Below, in pieces: positions 26,133-35,993 of a stretch of 52,066 nucleotides of DNA (positions are counted from its first letter, which is position 1; each line of letters starts with the position of its first letter). The translations under genes and the position numbers were made by a program. The stretch is taken from contig NZ_JAJBZH010000003.1 in assembly GCF_020551945.1 (NCBI RefSeq), positions 435,387 to 487,452 of the forward strand, in the 5' to 3' direction. Source of the DNA: Cellulosimicrobium marinum. GTDB lineage: Bacteria > Actinomycetota > Actinomycetes > Actinomycetales > Cellulomonadaceae. A model generated the notes under the pieces. That model made no database searches. It was not told the origin of the DNA and saw only the letters and a program-made list of their open reading frames with translations.

Positions 26133-27056
26133 GTGCGCACCGACCCGCTCCCCCACGCCCTGCTCGCCCGCGCGTCGGCGCAGGGCGGGCTCGTCGCGCT
26201 CGCCCAGTGCCGAGACGCCGGTCTCACCGACAAGGAGGTCGCCGGTCTCGTCCGTCGAGGACGGTTCGCCCGCCTGACGCGGGGCGTGTACGACACCGTC
26301 GTCTCCCCGCTCGCCGCCCGACCGTGGGACGAGCGCCGGCGCAGAGCCGCCTGGTCCGGGCTGCTCGCCTACGGCGACGAGGCCGTCGCCGTCGGGACGA
26401 GCGCCCTGGTGCTCCACCGCGTCCAGGGCCTGCCGCCGCACCTGCGTCCCGAGGTGGCGGTCGCGCGAGCGGCGAACCGCCGGGACCGCGACGGGCTCCG
26501 TCTGCGGCAGTTCGACGCCGGGATGACCACCGTGGAGATCGCCGGGAGGCGTGTCGCGTCGCTCGAGTGGGCCCTTGCCCAGGCCGTTCCGGAACTGCCA
26601 CGGCCGAACGGCCTCGCCGTCCTCGACTCGTCCCTGTACCGCGGGCTGCTCGACGGCGCCGGGCTGCGTCGCGCGCACGACGCCGCGCGGGGCCGACGCG
26701 GGATCGCGTCACGACACCCGTTGTTCGAGCTCGCCGACGCGAGGGCCGAGTCGCCGCTGGAGTCGTTCGCGCGGCTCGACTGCGTCGACGACGGCGTCCC
26801 GCCGGACGTGCTCCAGCTCCCGGTCCGTACGGCGGGGACCGAGGCGCGCGGCGACCTGGCCTGGAGACGCCGGGGCGGGCGATGGCTCGTCGCCGAGATC
26901 GACGGTCGGGAGGTGCACGACGCCCCGGACGCCGTCTACGCCGACCGGGCTCGCCAGAACCTGCTCGTCGCGACCGGACGGGTGGACGTGCTGCGGTTCA
27001 CCGGGCGCGACGTCGGGCGCATCGGGCGGACGGTCCGCGCTGCGCTGGCGTCCTGA
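26133..27056 (+). CDS. AbiEi-like wHTH plus PD-(D/E)XK (DUF559-type) protein
   Basis: 307 aa. The N-terminal segment (about 5-60, with LTDKEVAGLVRRGRFARLTR) matches the AbiEi-type winged-helix antitoxin domain. The C-terminal 100 residues have a nuclease-like pattern: ESPLESFARL, then GDLAWRRRGG and WLVAEIDGREVHD, then RQNLLVATGRVDVLRFTG, as in DUF559/Vsr-like endonucleases (acidic residues in LES, GDL and EIDG). No toxin partner lies next to it. Function unknown; a DNA-binding nuclease is an inference. GTG 26133 begins the conserved part; a frame open from 25935 would read through the palindrome and is rejected. Bracketed by inverted repeats, so it may be an acquired cassette. Confidence 0.72.
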   Translation: MRTDPLPHALLARASAQGGLVALAQCRDAGLTDKEVAGLVRRGRFARLTRGVYDTVVSPLAARPWDERRRRAAWSGLLAYGDEAVAVGTSALVLHRVQGLPPHLRPEVAVARAANRRDRDGLRLRQFDAGMTTVEIAGRRVASLEWALAQAVPELPRPNGLAVLDSSLYRGLLDGAGLRRAHDAARGRRGIASRHPLFELADARAESPLESFARLDCVDDGVPPDVLQLPVRTAGTEARGDLAWRRRGGRWLVAEIDGREVHDAPDAVYADRARQNLLVATGRVDVLRFTGRDVGRIGRTVRAALAS

Positions 27057-27061
27057 GCCCT

Positions 27062-27143
27062 GCCGAGCATGCGCTTCCCGCCCGCCGACCATGCGCCTGG
27101 CGCCCGATCCCGACCCGGAACGGGAGCCAACCGCATGCTCGGC
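27062..27143. repeat. Right flanking palindrome of the nuclease-like gene
   Basis: Perfect 12-bp outer arms GCCGAGCATGCG (27062-27073) and CGCATGCTCGGC (27132-27143). Inside are CCGACCATGCGCCTG (27085-27099), the inverse of a 15-mer at 25994-26008, and CGGGAGCC (27121-27128) shared with the left flank. The copy is inverted relative to the left flank. Confidence 0.7.
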
Positions 27144-27156
27144 TGGGTCCGGGCGC

Positions 27157-27507
27157 TCAGCCCTCCGCGACGACCATCGCCGACGCGATGCCGGCGTCGT
27201 GCGAGATGGACAGGTGGAACGCGCGGACGCCCAGCTCCTCGGCGCGCGCCGCGACGGTCCCCGTGACCTCCACCTCCGGCGGGCCGCCGACCACGCGGTG
27301 GACCGTCGCGTCGTGCCAGTGCATCCCCCCGGGCGCACCGAGGGCCTTGGCGATGGCCTCCTTCGCCGCGAACCGGGCGGCGAGCGACGCCGGGGGCAGG
27401 TCACGCTCCGCCTCGGTGAACAGCCGGTCCCGCAACCGGGGCGTGCGCTCGACCGTCTCCATGAACCGCGCGACGTCGACCACGTCGATCCCAACCCCGA
27501 TGATCAT
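27157..27507 (-). CDS. acpS: Holo-[acyl-carrier-protein] synthase
   Basis: 116 aa, normal length. Transfers 4'-phosphopantetheine from CoA to apo-ACP. Asp8 in [14 protein letters not shown] and Glu50 in [14 protein letters not shown] are the Mg-binding residues; [18 protein letters not shown] is the family end. ATG 27507 has TAGGGT 6 nt upstream, leaderless type. The promoter region is squeezed between the start codon and structured repeat copy 2. Confidence 0.94.
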   Translation of the reverse strand: MIIGVGIDVVDVARFMETVERTPRLRDRLFTEAERDLPPASLAARFAAKEAIAKALGAPGGMHWHDATVHRVVGGPPEVEVTGTVAARAEELGVRAFHLSISHDAGIASAMVVAEG

Positions 27508-27547
27508 GCGCCCACCCTACGGCGGCGGGCCTCCGGCACCCTTCCCG

Positions 27548-27658
27548 CCGGTCGAGGTGGGGGACGGGCGCGCACGACCGTGGCGGGTCTGGCGGGAGCC
27601 CGCGAGGAACGAGCGGGCGGATGGTAGGTCGCGCGCGCCCGTCCCCCACCTCGACCGG
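27548..27658. repeat. Structured repeat, copy 2 (31-bp arms, 49-nt core)
   Basis: Arms 27548-27578 and 27628-27658 pair over 31 bp with one mismatch, 26 bp of it uninterrupted. The 49-nt core (27579-27627) is the inverted counterpart of the copy 1 core. The inner hairpin is GCCCGC (27598-27603) / GCGGGC (27613-27618); against copy 1, one base on each side has changed so that pairing is kept. It lies between the glmS stop and acpS start, where it probably terminates glmS transcription. Confidence 0.85.
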
Positions 27659-27668
27659 AACCGACCCC

Positions 27669-29546
27669 CTACTCGACCGTGACCGACTTCGCGAGATTCC
27701 GCGGCTGGTCGACGTCGAGGCCCTTCGCCGTGGCGAGCGCCATCGCGAAGATCTGCAGCGGGACGACGGCGAGCAGCGGCGAGAGCAGCGTGGGCGAGGC
27801 GGGGACCCAGAAGATCTCGTCCGCGAACGGCCGCACCGCGTCGTCGCCGTCCTCCGCGATGACGAGCGTGCGCGCGCCGCGGGCCCGGATCTCCTGGATG
27901 TTCGAGATGACCTTCGAGTGCAGTCCCTCGCGGCCGTGCGGCGACGGCACGACGACGAACACCGGCTGGCCCTCGTCGATCAGCGCGATGGGCCCGTGCT
28001 TGAGCTCGCCGGCCGCGAAGCCCTCGGCGTGGATGTAGGCGAGCTCCTTGAGCTTGAGCGCGCCCTCGAGCGCGACGGGGAACCCGACGTGCCGGCCGAG
28101 GAAGAGGACCTTGTCCGAGTCCTTCATGGAGCGAGCCGTGGCGCGCACGTACTCGCCGCGCTCGATGACGGTCTGGATCTTGCGCGGCATGGAGCGCAGG
28201 TCCTCGAGGATCGCGGCGATCTCGTCGGGGAACTTGTTGCCGCGCAGCTGGGCCAGGTACAGCCCGAGGAGGTACGCGGCGGTGATCTGCGCGAGGAACG
28301 CCTTGGTCGACGCGACGGCGACCTCGGGACCGGCGTGCGTGTAGAGCACGGCGTCGGACTCGCGCGGGATGGTCGACCCGTGCGTGTTGACGATCGAGAT
28401 CACCTTGGCGCCCTGCTCGCGCGCGTGCCGCACGGCCATGAGCGTGTCCATGGTCTCGCCGGACTGCGTCACGGCGACGACGAGGGTGCGCTCGTCGACG
28501 ATGGGGTCGCGGTAGCGGAACTCGTGGGCGAGCTCGACCTCGACGGGGATGCGGCACCAGTGCTCGATGGCGTACTTGGCGACGTGGCCGGAGTAGGCGG
28601 CCGTCCCGCACGCGACGACGATGATCTTGTCCACCGAGCGCAGGACGGACTCGTCGATGCGCAGGTCGTCGAGCACGAGCTTGCCCGACGTGTCGGTCCG
28701 TCCGAGCAGCGTGTCGGCGACGGCGTGGGGCTGGTCGTGGATCTCCTTGTCCATGAAGGACGCGTAGCCGCCCTTCTCCGCGGCGGCGGCGTCCCAGTCG
28801 ACCGTGTAGCGCTTCGCCTCGGCGGGGTTGCCGTCGAAGTCCGTCACCTCGACCGACCCCGGCGTGATGGTGACGATCTGGTCCTGGCCGAGCTCCAGCG
28901 CCTCCTTGGTGTGCGCGATGAACGCCGCGACGTCCGAGCCGAGGAAGTTCTCGCCCTCCCCGAGCCCGACGACGAGCGGCGAGTCGTGCCGCGCCCCCAC
29001 CACGGTGTCCGGTGCGTCCGCGTGGACCGCGAGGAGCGTGAACGTGCCCTCGAGGCGTCGCGCGACCTGGCCCATCGCGAGGGTGAGGTCCTTCGTCCCG
29101 CGGTAGGCGCGCGCGAGGAGCTGCGCCGCGACCTCGGTGTCGGTCTCGGAGCGGAACGTCACGCCGTCGGCGGCGAGCTCGGCCTTGAGGGTCGCGAAGT
29201 TCTCGACGATCCCGTTGTGGATCACCGCGAGCCGGTCGTCGTCCGCGAGGTGCGGGTGCGCGTTGGTGTCCGTCGGGCCTCCGTGAGTCGCCCACCGCGT
29301 GTGGCCGATCGACGCCGTCGCCGCGGGCAGCGGGCGCAGGTCGATCTCCTCGACGAGGTTGGCGAGCTTGCCCGACTTCTTCGCGAACGCCACGGCGTCG
29401 ATCCCGGGGCCGACGAGGGCCACGCCCGCCGAGTCGTACCCGCGGTACTCGAGCCGTCCGAGTCCTTCGAGGGCGACGTCGAGGGGTCGCCCCGACGCCT
29501 CGCCCGCTGTCGTTCCAGGGCCCACGTAGCCCACGATTCCGCACAT
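27669..29546 (-). CDS. glmS: Glutamine-fructose-6-phosphate aminotransferase
   Basis: 625 aa, full length. Makes glucosamine-6-phosphate, the first step to UDP-GlcNAc. Cys2 in MCGIVGYVG is the glutaminase nucleophile (class II amidotransferase domain, about 1-235); two SIS sugar-isomerase domains follow ([15 protein letters not shown], then [15 protein letters not shown]), and the end LAKSVTVE is typical. The Met must be immediately before Cys2, which fixes ATG 29546 despite an open frame extending upstream. TAGACT lies 8 nt upstream, so the leader is a base or two at most. Works with glmM, encoded at 32377-33735. Confidence 0.97.
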   Translation of the reverse strand: MCGIVGYVGPGTTAGEASGRPLDVALEGLGRLEYRGYDSAGVALVGPGIDAVAFAKKSGKLANLVEEIDLRPLPAATASIGHTRWATHGGPTDTNAHPHLADDDRLAVIHNGIVENFATLKAELAADGVTFRSETDTEVAAQLLARAYRGTKDLTLAMGQVARRLEGTFTLLAVHADAPDTVVGARHDSPLVVGLGEGENFLGSDVAAFIAHTKEALELGQDQIVTITPGSVEVTDFDGNPAEAKRYTVDWDAAAAEKGGYASFMDKEIHDQPHAVADTLLGRTDTSGKLVLDDLRIDESVLRSVDKIIVVACGTAAYSGHVAKYAIEHWCRIPVEVELAHEFRYRDPIVDERTLVVAVTQSGETMDTLMAVRHAREQGAKVISIVNTHGSTIPRESDAVLYTHAGPEVAVASTKAFLAQITAAYLLGLYLAQLRGNKFPDEIAAILEDLRSMPRKIQTVIERGEYVRATARSMKDSDKVLFLGRHVGFPVALEGALKLKELAYIHAEGFAAGELKHGPIALIDEGQPVFVVVPSPHGREGLHSKVISNIQEIRARGARTLVIAEDGDDAVRPFADEIFWVPASPTLLSPLLAVVPLQIFAMALATAKGLDVDQPRNLAKSVTVE

Positions 29547-29688
29547 GGTGATCGAGTCTAGCCACGCCCTGCCGGACCGCAGGAACGGCGGGATCCCGCG
29601 GTTCTTCGTTCCCTCCACTAACAGATTCGGGACGCGCGCGACGGGCCTGGTGCGGGGCCTGCGGCGCACATCCGGCAGAATCGGTCGG

Positions 29689-30678
29689 GTGTCCTCCTCC
29701 GCACCCGAGTCGATCGACGCCCTCACGTCCCGGATACCGTCGTCCACGTCGTCGCCGTACGTCGACCTGGACCGCGCCGCGTGGAGCCGGCTGTCGGAGT
29801 CGACCCCCCTGCCTCTCACCGACGAGGACGTGGCCCGGCTGCGCGGGCTCGGGGACCCGATCGACCTCGCGGAGGTCGACGCCGTCTACCGGCCGCTGTC
29901 GCGGCTGCTGAACCTCTACGTCCGGGCGACGACGGGGCTCCACGAGGCGACGTCGACGTTCCTGCGCGAGGACACCGGGTCGACGCCGTACGTGATCGGT
30001 GTCGCGGGGTCGGTCGCTGTCGGCAAGTCGACGACCGCGCGCGTGCTGCGCGAGATGCTCGCGCGATGGCCGGAGACGCCGCGCGTCGAGCTCATCACGA
30101 CGGACGGGTTCCTCCATCCCAACGCGGAGCTCGCCCGGCGTGGCCTCATGGAGCGCAAGGGCTTCCCGGAGTCGTACGACCGGCGCGCGCTCATCCGGTT
30201 CCTGTCGAGGGTGAAGGCGGGGCACGACGAGGTCCGCGCACCCGTCTACGACCACCTCACGTACGACATCGTCCCCGGCGCGGAGACGGTGGTCCGCAAG
30301 CCGGACGTGCTCGTCGTCGAGGGCCTGAACGTGCTCCAGCCCGCCCGTCCGAGCGCGCACGACGAGTCGAGCGTCGCCGTGTCCGACTTCTTCGACTTCT
30401 CGATCTACGTGGACGCGCGCACGCGCAACATCCGGCAGTGGTACGTGGACCGCTTCCTCACGCTGCGCCGCACGGCCTTCTCGCGCCCGGCGTCGTACTT
30501 CCGCCGCTACGCCGACCTCACGGACGACCAGGCGGTGGAGAAGGCCCGGTCGATCTGGGACTCGATCAACGCCCCGAACCTGGAGCAGAACATCCTGCCC
30601 ACGCGCGGTCGCGCCACCCTCGTCCTCACGAAGGGCTCGGACCACTCCGTGCAGCGGGTCCGCCTGCGCAAGCTCTGA
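29689..30678 (+). CDS. coaA: Type I pantothenate kinase
   Basis: 329 aa. Phosphorylates pantothenate, the entry step of CoA synthesis. P-loop [17 protein letters not shown] at about residue 107; [14 protein letters not shown] and [14 protein letters not shown] follow, as in bacterial Coa[20 protein letters not shown] and [11 protein letters not shown] near the end. GTG 29689 has CAGAAT 7 nt upstream and no Shine-Dalgarno, leaderless type; the upstream-extended frame is rejected. Divergent from glmS. Confidence 0.94.
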   Translation: MSSSAPESIDALTSRIPSSTSSPYVDLDRAAWSRLSESTPLPLTDEDVARLRGLGDPIDLAEVDAVYRPLSRLLNLYVRATTGLHEATSTFLREDTGSTPYVIGVAGSVAVGKSTTARVLREMLARWPETPRVELITTDGFLHPNAELARRGLMERKGFPESYDRRALIRFLSRVKAGHDEVRAPVYDHLTYDIVPGAETVVRKPDVLVVEGLNVLQPARPSAHDESSVAVSDFFDFSIYVDARTRNIRQWYVDRFLTLRRTAFSRPASYFRRYADLTDDQAVEKARSIWDSINAPNLEQNILPTRGRATLVLTKGSDHSVQRVRLRKL

Positions 30679-30720
30679 CGGGCGCCCGACGCCGGGTGGC
30701 CGGATGCGGCGCGCGGCGGG

Positions 30721-31497
30721 TCAGGACGCGCGGGGGGTGGACCGTCCGGCGGTCGCGTCGTCGTCCTGACCCACGGTCGGGCTCGCGCCCGCCGTCGGCC
30801 GCCCGCCCTCGGCCGCGACAGCGTCGGCGACCGGCTCGGCGGGCACGGGCAGCACGAGCGTCGCGGGGGCCTCGCCGCGGCGTCGGGCACGGGCCATGAG
30901 CACGCGGTCGATGACGAACCCGCCCGCGATGCCGACCACCACGCCGATCACCATGGCCAGCAGGGGTTCGTGGCCCAGCCACTGGGCGGCGGCGAAGCCG
31001 ATGAGCACGGAGTAGATCGCCCAGGTGACCGCCGCGATGCCGGAGAACGCCATGAACCGCCGTCGCGGGTACCCCACGGCCCCGGCCGTCATGTTCACCG
31101 CGACCCGGCCGACCGGGATGTAGCGCGCGGCGAGGATGAACGACGCGCCCCGGTGCGCGAGCGCACGCTCCGCCCAGGCGACGGCCCGGCGACCGCGCGC
31201 CGTCCGGAGGAAGCGGACCCGCTCGGTCCCGATCGAGCGACCGATGCTGAACGCGATCTGGTCGCCCGTCCACGCGCCGAGCGCGGCGACGAGGAGCACG
31301 AGCGCGAGGTTGGGCTCGCCGGTCGCGTGCGCGGAGACGGCCAGCGTGATGACGACCGACTCGCTGGGGATCGGCGGGAAGAACCCGTCGATGGTCGCGA
31401 AGCCGAACAGCGCCGGGTAGATCCACGCGGACGCCGCGAGCGCGAGAATCCAGTGCTCCAGATTCTCCAGGAAGGTGGACACGACCTCGGGCAACAC
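30721..31497 (-). CDS. DedA-family membrane protein
   Basis: 258 aa with several hydrophobic segments. The DedA signature region is present: FATIDGFFPPIPSESVVITL, GDQIAFSIGRSIG and SFILAARYIPVGRVAVNMTA. DedA proteins have been linked to undecaprenyl-phosphate or lipid transport across the membrane; the substrate here is unknown. The last 55 residues are a hydrophilic, Ala/Pro-rich tail after the final membrane segment. GTG 31497 has GAGGA close upstream. The 246-bp space to def (31498-31743) holds no gene; TAGGCT on the minus strand near 31570-31575 is a possible -10. Confidence 0.85.
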   Translation of the reverse strand: MLPEVVSTFLENLEHWILALAASAWIYPALFGFATIDGFFPPIPSESVVITLAVSAHATGEPNLALVLLVAALGAWTGDQIAFSIGRSIGTERVRFLRTARGRRAVAWAERALAHRGASFILAARYIPVGRVAVNMTAGAVGYPRRRFMAFSGIAAVTWAIYSVLIGFAAAQWLGHEPLLAMVIGVVVGIAGGFVIDRVLMARARRRGEAPATLVLPVPAEPVADAVAAEGGRPTAGASPTVGQDDDATAGRSTPRAS

Positions 31498-31743
31498 GGT
31501 CCTCGTTCGTCGGCTGGCGGGGAGGCCAGGCTGGCGGCGGCGGCAGGTCGGGTGTCCTGCACCACGACAAGCCTACGGAGCCCGACGACGTCGACCATCA
31601 GGAATTCCCCCGATTCACCCCGGAGATCCCGACAGGTCCCGCCGCGCTCGGTGCCGAGTCTGGCGTCTTCCGGCTCGGGCGTCGTCATCCCGACGGACGA
31701 CATCCGGCCAGGGGTCGTACGTCGCGGGGACGAGCGGCGTGCG

Positions 31744-32373
31744 TCACCGCGCGGGGACGGCCCGGTCCGGCCCGGGCCGGCGGACCGGGCCGAGCGTCGA
31801 CGTGAGGGTGCGCAGGTCGGCGGCGTCGACGTAGAGCTCGCCCCGCAGGTGGTCGGTCTCGTGCTGGACGATGCGTGCCGACCAGCCGGTGAGCACCTCG
31901 TCGAGCGGCGCGCCCGTCTCGTCCTCCCCCGTGAGTCGCACGCTGCGTGCCCGCTCCCGCTCGGCCTGCCAGCCGTGCACGGACAGGCAGCCCTCGACGA
32001 ACGTGCGCGTCTCGTCGCCGACCGCCGTGTAGCGCGGGTTCACGACCACGCGGAACGGCAGCGGCGCCCGCTCCCGCTCGTCGTCGCCCGGCATGCCCGG
32101 GTCCTCCACGACGGCCACGGCCAGGCCGATCCCCACCTGCGGCGCGGCGAGGCCGACCCCGGGGGCCGCGTGCATGGTGGTCCGCATCGCGGCCAGGAGG
32201 GGCGCGAGCACGTCACCGAGCTGGCCCGTGTACGGCACTGCCGGCGTGCGCAGCACGGGGTGACCCGCCTGCACGATGGGGAGCAGGCCGTCGTCGTACC
32301 GGTCGAGGAGGGCGAGCACGTGCTCGCGCAGCACCGTGTCCGTCGCCTCCCGAGGGCTGGTCCTGTCGCGCAC
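31744..32373 (-). CDS. def: Peptide deformylase
   Basis: 209 aa. Removes the formyl group from nascent N-terminal Met. All three motifs are present: GVGLAAPQ (72-79), EGCLSV (Cys129, metal ligand) and QHETDHL (His171 and His175 ligands, Glu172 catalytic). The N-terminal 30 residues are an extra helical extension. GTG start 3 nt after the glmM stop, so probably coupled to glmM. Confidence 0.95.
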   Translation of the reverse strand: MRDRTSPREATDTVLREHVLALLDRYDDGLLPIVQAGHPVLRTPAVPYTGQLGDVLAPLLAAMRTTMHAAPGVGLAAPQVGIGLAVAVVEDPGMPGDDERERAPLPFRVVVNPRYTAVGDETRTFVEGCLSVHGWQAERERARSVRLTGEDETGAPLDEVLTGWSARIVQHETDHLRGELYVDAADLRTLTSTLGPVRRPGPDRAVPAR

Positions 32374-32376
32374 CCG

Positions 32377-33735
32377 TCAGAGCCCCAGTCGCTCGCGCAC
32401 GACGCCGGCCAGCTCGGCCGCGACCGCGTCCGCCTGCTGCTGGGACGCGGCCTCGACCATGACCCGCACGAGCGGCTCGGTGCCGGACGGGCGGAGCAGG
32501 ACGCGGCCGGTCTCGCCGAGTCGCGCCTCGGCCCGGGCCACCGCCGCGAGCAGCTCCTCGTCCGTCCCGGCGCGGGACTTGTCGACGCCCGCGACGTTGA
32601 GCAGCGTCTGCGGCAGCCTCTGCACCACGCCCGCGAGGTCGGCGAGCTTCTGGCCCGTGGCCCGCACGCGGGCGGCAACCTGGAGGGCGGTGAGGACGCC
32701 GTCGCCCGTGGTGGCGTACCGCGACAGGATGATGTGCCCCGACTGCTCGCCGCCGAGCCCGTAGCCGTGGGCCCGCATCTCCTCGAGGACGTACCGGTCG
32801 CCCACCGCGGTCTGGACCGTGCGGATCCCGGCGTCGCGCATGGCGAGGATCAGGCCGAGGTTGCTCATGACGGTGACGACGAGCGTGTCGTCGGGCAGCG
32901 CGCCCTCCTCCTGCAGCGCGAGGGCGAGCAGGCCGAGGATCTGGTCGCCGTCGACGACCGTGCCGCCGTGGTCCACCGCGATGCACCGGTCCGCGTCGCC
33001 GTCGAACGCGACGCCGAAGTCCGCCTCCGAGGCGACGACGACGGCCTGGAGCTGCTCCGGGTGGTTCGACCCGCAGGCCGCGTTGATGTTGCGCCCGTCC
33101 GGGCTCGCGTTGATGACGACGACGTCCGCCCCGGCCGCGCGCAGCGCCGCCGGTCCCACGTCGCTCGCCGCCCCGTTCGCGCAGTCGACCGCGATGCGCA
33201 GGCCGGCGAGCGGCTTCGTGTCCTCGTCCGCGCCGATGCTCGCCATGAGGTGCTCGACGTACGCGCTGCCGGCCCGCCCCTGGTCGCGGGAGAGGCGCCC
33301 GACCTCGCCGTGGGTCGGCCGGGACCAGTCCTGCCCGAGGATCTGCTCGATGGCGTCCTCGACCGCGTCGTCGAGCTTCACGCCGCCGCGCGCGAGGAAC
33401 TTGATCCCGTTGTCCTGCATGGGGTTGTGCGACGCGGAGATGACGACGCCGAAGTCCACGTCCATGGTGCTCGTCAGGTAGGCCACGCCCGGGGTGGGCA
33501 GGACGCCCACGTCACGGACGTCGACGCCCGCGCTCGCCAGTCCGGCAGCGACCGCCGCCCCGAGGAACTCCCCCGAGACGCGGGTGTCGCGCCCGATGAC
33601 GGCACGAGGCCGGTGGCCCTGCGGCCCGTCGGCGAGCACTCGTGCCGCGGCCACGCCGAGGTCGAGCGCGAGCTCGGCCGTCACGTTCCCGTTCGCCAGG
33701 CCCCGCACGCCGTCGGTCCCGAACAGTCGTCCCAT
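32377..33735 (-). CDS. glmM: Phosphoglucosamine mutase
   Basis: 452 aa, full length. Converts glucosamine-6-P to glucosamine-1-P. Phosphoserine is Ser102 in [14 protein letters not shown]; the metal-binding loop is FDGDADRC; the phosphate-binding loop near the C-terminus is [19 protein letters not shown] preceded by GGGGAGGA. Follows rplM-rpsI after a strong terminator, so it has its own promoter. Confidence 0.97.
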   Translation of the reverse strand: MGRLFGTDGVRGLANGNVTAELALDLGVAAARVLADGPQGHRPRAVIGRDTRVSGEFLGAAVAAGLASAGVDVRDVGVLPTPGVAYLTSTMDVDFGVVISASHNPMQDNGIKFLARGGVKLDDAVEDAIEQILGQDWSRPTHGEVGRLSRDQGRAGSAYVEHLMASIGADEDTKPLAGLRIAVDCANGAASDVGPAALRAAGADVVVINASPDGRNINAACGSNHPEQLQAVVVASEADFGVAFDGDADRCIAVDHGGTVVDGDQILGLLALALQEEGALPDDTLVVTVMSNLGLILAMRDAGIRTVQTAVGDRYVLEEMRAHGYGLGGEQSGHIILSRYATTGDGVLTALQVAARVRATGQKLADLAGVVQRLPQTLLNVAGVDKSRAGTDEELLAAVARAEARLGETGRVLLRPSGTEPLVRVMVEAASQQQADAVAAELAGVVRERLGL

Positions 33736-33825
33736 GGAAAGTCCTCCCCATCACCGGGGCCGCACGCCGACCGTACGGCCACCCCGTCGCGCCCGCACCC
33801 TCGAGGGCTAGTCACCAGTGCTGAC

Positions 33826-33868
33826 AAAAAGCAGTCGGCCCCGGTGGACCATGTCCACCGGGGCCGAC
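33826..33868 (-). terminator. Rho-independent terminator after rplM-rpsI
   Basis: A 16-bp perfect stem (33834-33849 / 33853-33868) with a CAT loop; in the minus direction it is followed by TGCTTTTTG, a genuine U-tract. This is the only clear U-tract terminator I saw in the window. Confidence 0.88.
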
Positions 33869-33883
33869 GTCACACGCTGAGGA

Positions 33884-34372
33884 TCAGCGCTTGGAGTACT
33901 GCGGGGCCTTGCGGGCCTTCTTGAGCCCGGCCTTCTTGCGCTCGACCACGCGGGCGTCGCGCGTCAGGAAGCCGGCCTTCTTCAGAGCGGGGCGGTTGCT
34001 CTCGGCGTCGATCGCGTTGAGCGCGCGCGCGATGCCGAGGCGCAGCGCGCCGGCCTGGCCCGAGGTGCCCCCACCGGAGATGCGGGCGACGACGTCGAAG
34101 CGGCCCTCGACGTCGACCAGCTTCAGCGGGGAGTTCACGAGCTGCTGGTGGACCTTGTTCGGGAAGTAGTCCTCGAGCGTGCGCCCGTTGATCTTCCACT
34201 GGCCCGTGCCCGGGATGAGGCGGACGCGGGCGACCGCCTCCTTGCGGCGGCCCAGGGCCTGGCCGGGGGCGGTGATGCTCTGGCCGCGGCCCGTGGGGGC
34301 AGCGGACTCGGAGGTGTAGCTGCTGGGGGTCTCGTCACCCAGCGTGTCGGTGTCGACGGTGGTCTCGGCCAC
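33884..34372 (-). CDS. rpsI: Ribosomal protein S9
   Basis: 162 aa; the conserved body begins [15 protein letters not shown] and ends with the typical RKAPQYSKR tail that reaches the P-site tRNA. An N-terminal acidic/Ser-Thr extension of about 40 residues precedes it. Second gene of the rplM-rpsI operon, 44 nt after rplM. Confidence 0.97.
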   Translation of the reverse strand: MAETTVDTDTLGDETPSSYTSESAAPTGRGQSITAPGQALGRRKEAVARVRLIPGTGQWKINGRTLEDYFPNKVHQQLVNSPLKLVDVEGRFDVVARISGGGTSGQAGALRLGIARALNAIDAESNRPALKKAGFLTRDARVVERKKAGLKKARKAPQYSKR

Positions 34373-34416
34373 GGTGTGTGTCCTCGCGTCTCTCTGTCGG
34401 CGTCGCCCGGGGGCGA

Positions 34417-34860
34417 TTACTGCGCGACCTGGGTGATCTCGAACGGCTTCGGCTGCTGAGCGGCGTGCGGGTGCTCGGCGCCCGCGTAGACCTTGAGCTT
34501 GCCGAGCTGCGCACGGCCGAGGCTCGTCTTCGGGAGCATGCCGCGCACGGCCTTCTCGACGGCACGCTCAGGGTGCTTGTCGAGCAGGTCGCCGTACGCG
34601 ACGGCACGCAGACCACCCGGGTAGCCGGAGTGGTTGTAGGCCATCTTCTGCTCGCGCTTGTTGCCGCTGAGGGCGACCTTGTCGGCGTTGATGACGATGA
34701 CGAAGTCACCGCCGTCGACGTGCGGAGCGAAGGTCGGCTTGTGCTTGCCGCGCAGCAGGGTGGCCACGTGGCTGGCCAGGCGGCCCAGGACGACGTCGGT
34801 AGCGTCGATGACGTACCAGTCCTGCTGGACGTCGCCGGGCTTCGGGGTGTACGTACGCAC
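34417..34860 (-). CDS. rplM: Ribosomal protein L13
   Basis: 147 aa, normal length. Starts [20 protein letters not shown] with GTG 34860, behind GAAGG; then [16 protein letters not shown] and [18 protein letters not shown]. An in-frame extension to 35025 lacks conservation. The 169-bp upstream space (34861-35029) should hold the operon promoter. Confidence 0.97.
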   Translation of the reverse strand: MRTYTPKPGDVQQDWYVIDATDVVLGRLASHVATLLRGKHKPTFAPHVDGGDFVIVINADKVALSGNKREQKMAYNHSGYPGGLRAVAYGDLLDKHPERAVEKAVRGMLPKTSLGRAQLGKLKVYAGAEHPHAAQQPKPFEITQVAQ

Positions 34861-35029
34861 GGTCGTAGCCTTCGTTTCTGTCAGGTGTGTCTTCGTCGGC
34901 TGCTGAAGCGGGCGGCCGAGAGGGCGTGTCGTTGCGCGGCGGGCTCGATCGACACCCGCTCCTGGGCCGGCAGCGAGTGGGCGCGCTAGCGACACGGGTG
35001 TCGTGAGATGAGCACAACGACTCACCAGG

Positions 35030-35956
35030 TTACCCGGGCACGCCGGGTCCGGTCAAAGCGGGGAGGTCGGGCCGCGCCTCGACGCACACCGGGCAGCGCT
35101 CCGCGCGCGCCGCCTCCGTGCACGCCCCGCAGAACAGCCGCAGCGTGCGGCAGCCCGGGTCCGCGCAGTTCGTGTACGCGCCCGTCGCGGCACCGCACGT
35201 CGTGCACTCCCCCAGCGGCGCCGACCCCGGGCCCAGCGGCACGTTCATCCGGCCGTCGAACACGTACAGCTCCCCGTCCCACAGGCCCTCGGAGCCGAAC
35301 GCCTCGCCGTAGCGCACCACCCCGCCGTCGAGCTGGTACACCTCCTCGAACCCCCGTCGCCGCAGCAGCGCCGAGAGCACCTCGCACCGGACGCCGCCCG
35401 TGCAGTACGTGACCACCGGGCGCTGCTTGAGGTCGTCGTACCGGCCCGAGTCGATCTCGGCCACGAAGTCCCGCGTCGTCGCGACGTCCGGGACCACCGC
35501 ACCGCGGAACCGCCCGATCGCCGCCTCGAACGCGTTCCGGCCGTCGAACATCACCACGTCGTCGCCCCGCCGCGCCACGAGGTCGTGCAGGTCCTGCGGG
35601 CTCAGCCGCTCTCCCCCGTCGACGACCCCGCGCTCGTCCACGACGAGCTCGTCCGCCGCGCCGAACGCCACGAGCTCGTCCCGGACCTTCACGGACAGGC
35701 GCGGGAAGTCGCGGCCCGTCCCGTCGGACCACTTCACGTCGGTCCCCTCGAACCCGGGGTAGCGCCGCGTCGTCTTCACGTACTGCTTGAGGTCCTCGAC
35801 GGTGCCGCCCAGCGTGGCGTTGATCCCGTGCGGCGACACCACGACACGGCCCCTCAGGCCCCACCGCTCGGCGAGCGCGAGCTGCCAGAGCTGGACCGCG
35901 CGCGGGTCGGGCAGCGGCGTGAAGGCGTAGAACAGCACGATCTTGTGGACGGCCAT
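35030..35956 (-). CDS. trhO: tRNA uridine(34) hydroxylase TrhO
   Basis: 308 aa YceA/TrhO-type rhodanese protein, which makes 5-hydroxyuridine at the wobble position of certain tRNAs. [17 protein letters not shown] and [17 protein letters not shown] are in the N-terminal domain; the rhodanese active Cys185 is in [14 protein letters not shown]; a C-terminal Cys-rich tail ([19 protein letters not shown] and further CxxC pairs) probably binds zinc. ATG 35956 has TATCCT 6 nt upstream, leaderless type. It is 38 nt downstream of the ABC-F gene. Confidence 0.92.
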   Translation of the reverse strand: MAVHKIVLFYAFTPLPDPRAVQLWQLALAERWGLRGRVVVSPHGINATLGGTVEDLKQYVKTTRRYPGFEGTDVKWSDGTGRDFPRLSVKVRDELVAFGAADELVVDERGVVDGGERLSPQDLHDLVARRGDDVVMFDGRNAFEAAIGRFRGAVVPDVATTRDFVAEIDSGRYDDLKQRPVVTYCTGGVRCEVLSALLRRRGFEEVYQLDGGVVRYGEAFGSEGLWDGELYVFDGRMNVPLGPGSAPLGECTTCGAATGAYTNCADPGCRTLRLFCGACTEAARAERCPVCVEARPDLPALTGPGVPG

Positions 35957-35993
35957 GGCCCCAGGATAAAGACCGTCCCCGCACGCCCCACCC

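Noticed and set aside
27548-27658. glmS ribozyme or other riboswitch near glmS
   Set aside because: The element is at the 3' end of glmS, not in its leader, and does not resemble the ribozyme; the glmS leader is nearly absent.
29547-29819. N-terminal extension of GlmS
   Set aside because: The catalytic Cys must follow the initiator Met, so ATG 29546 is the start.
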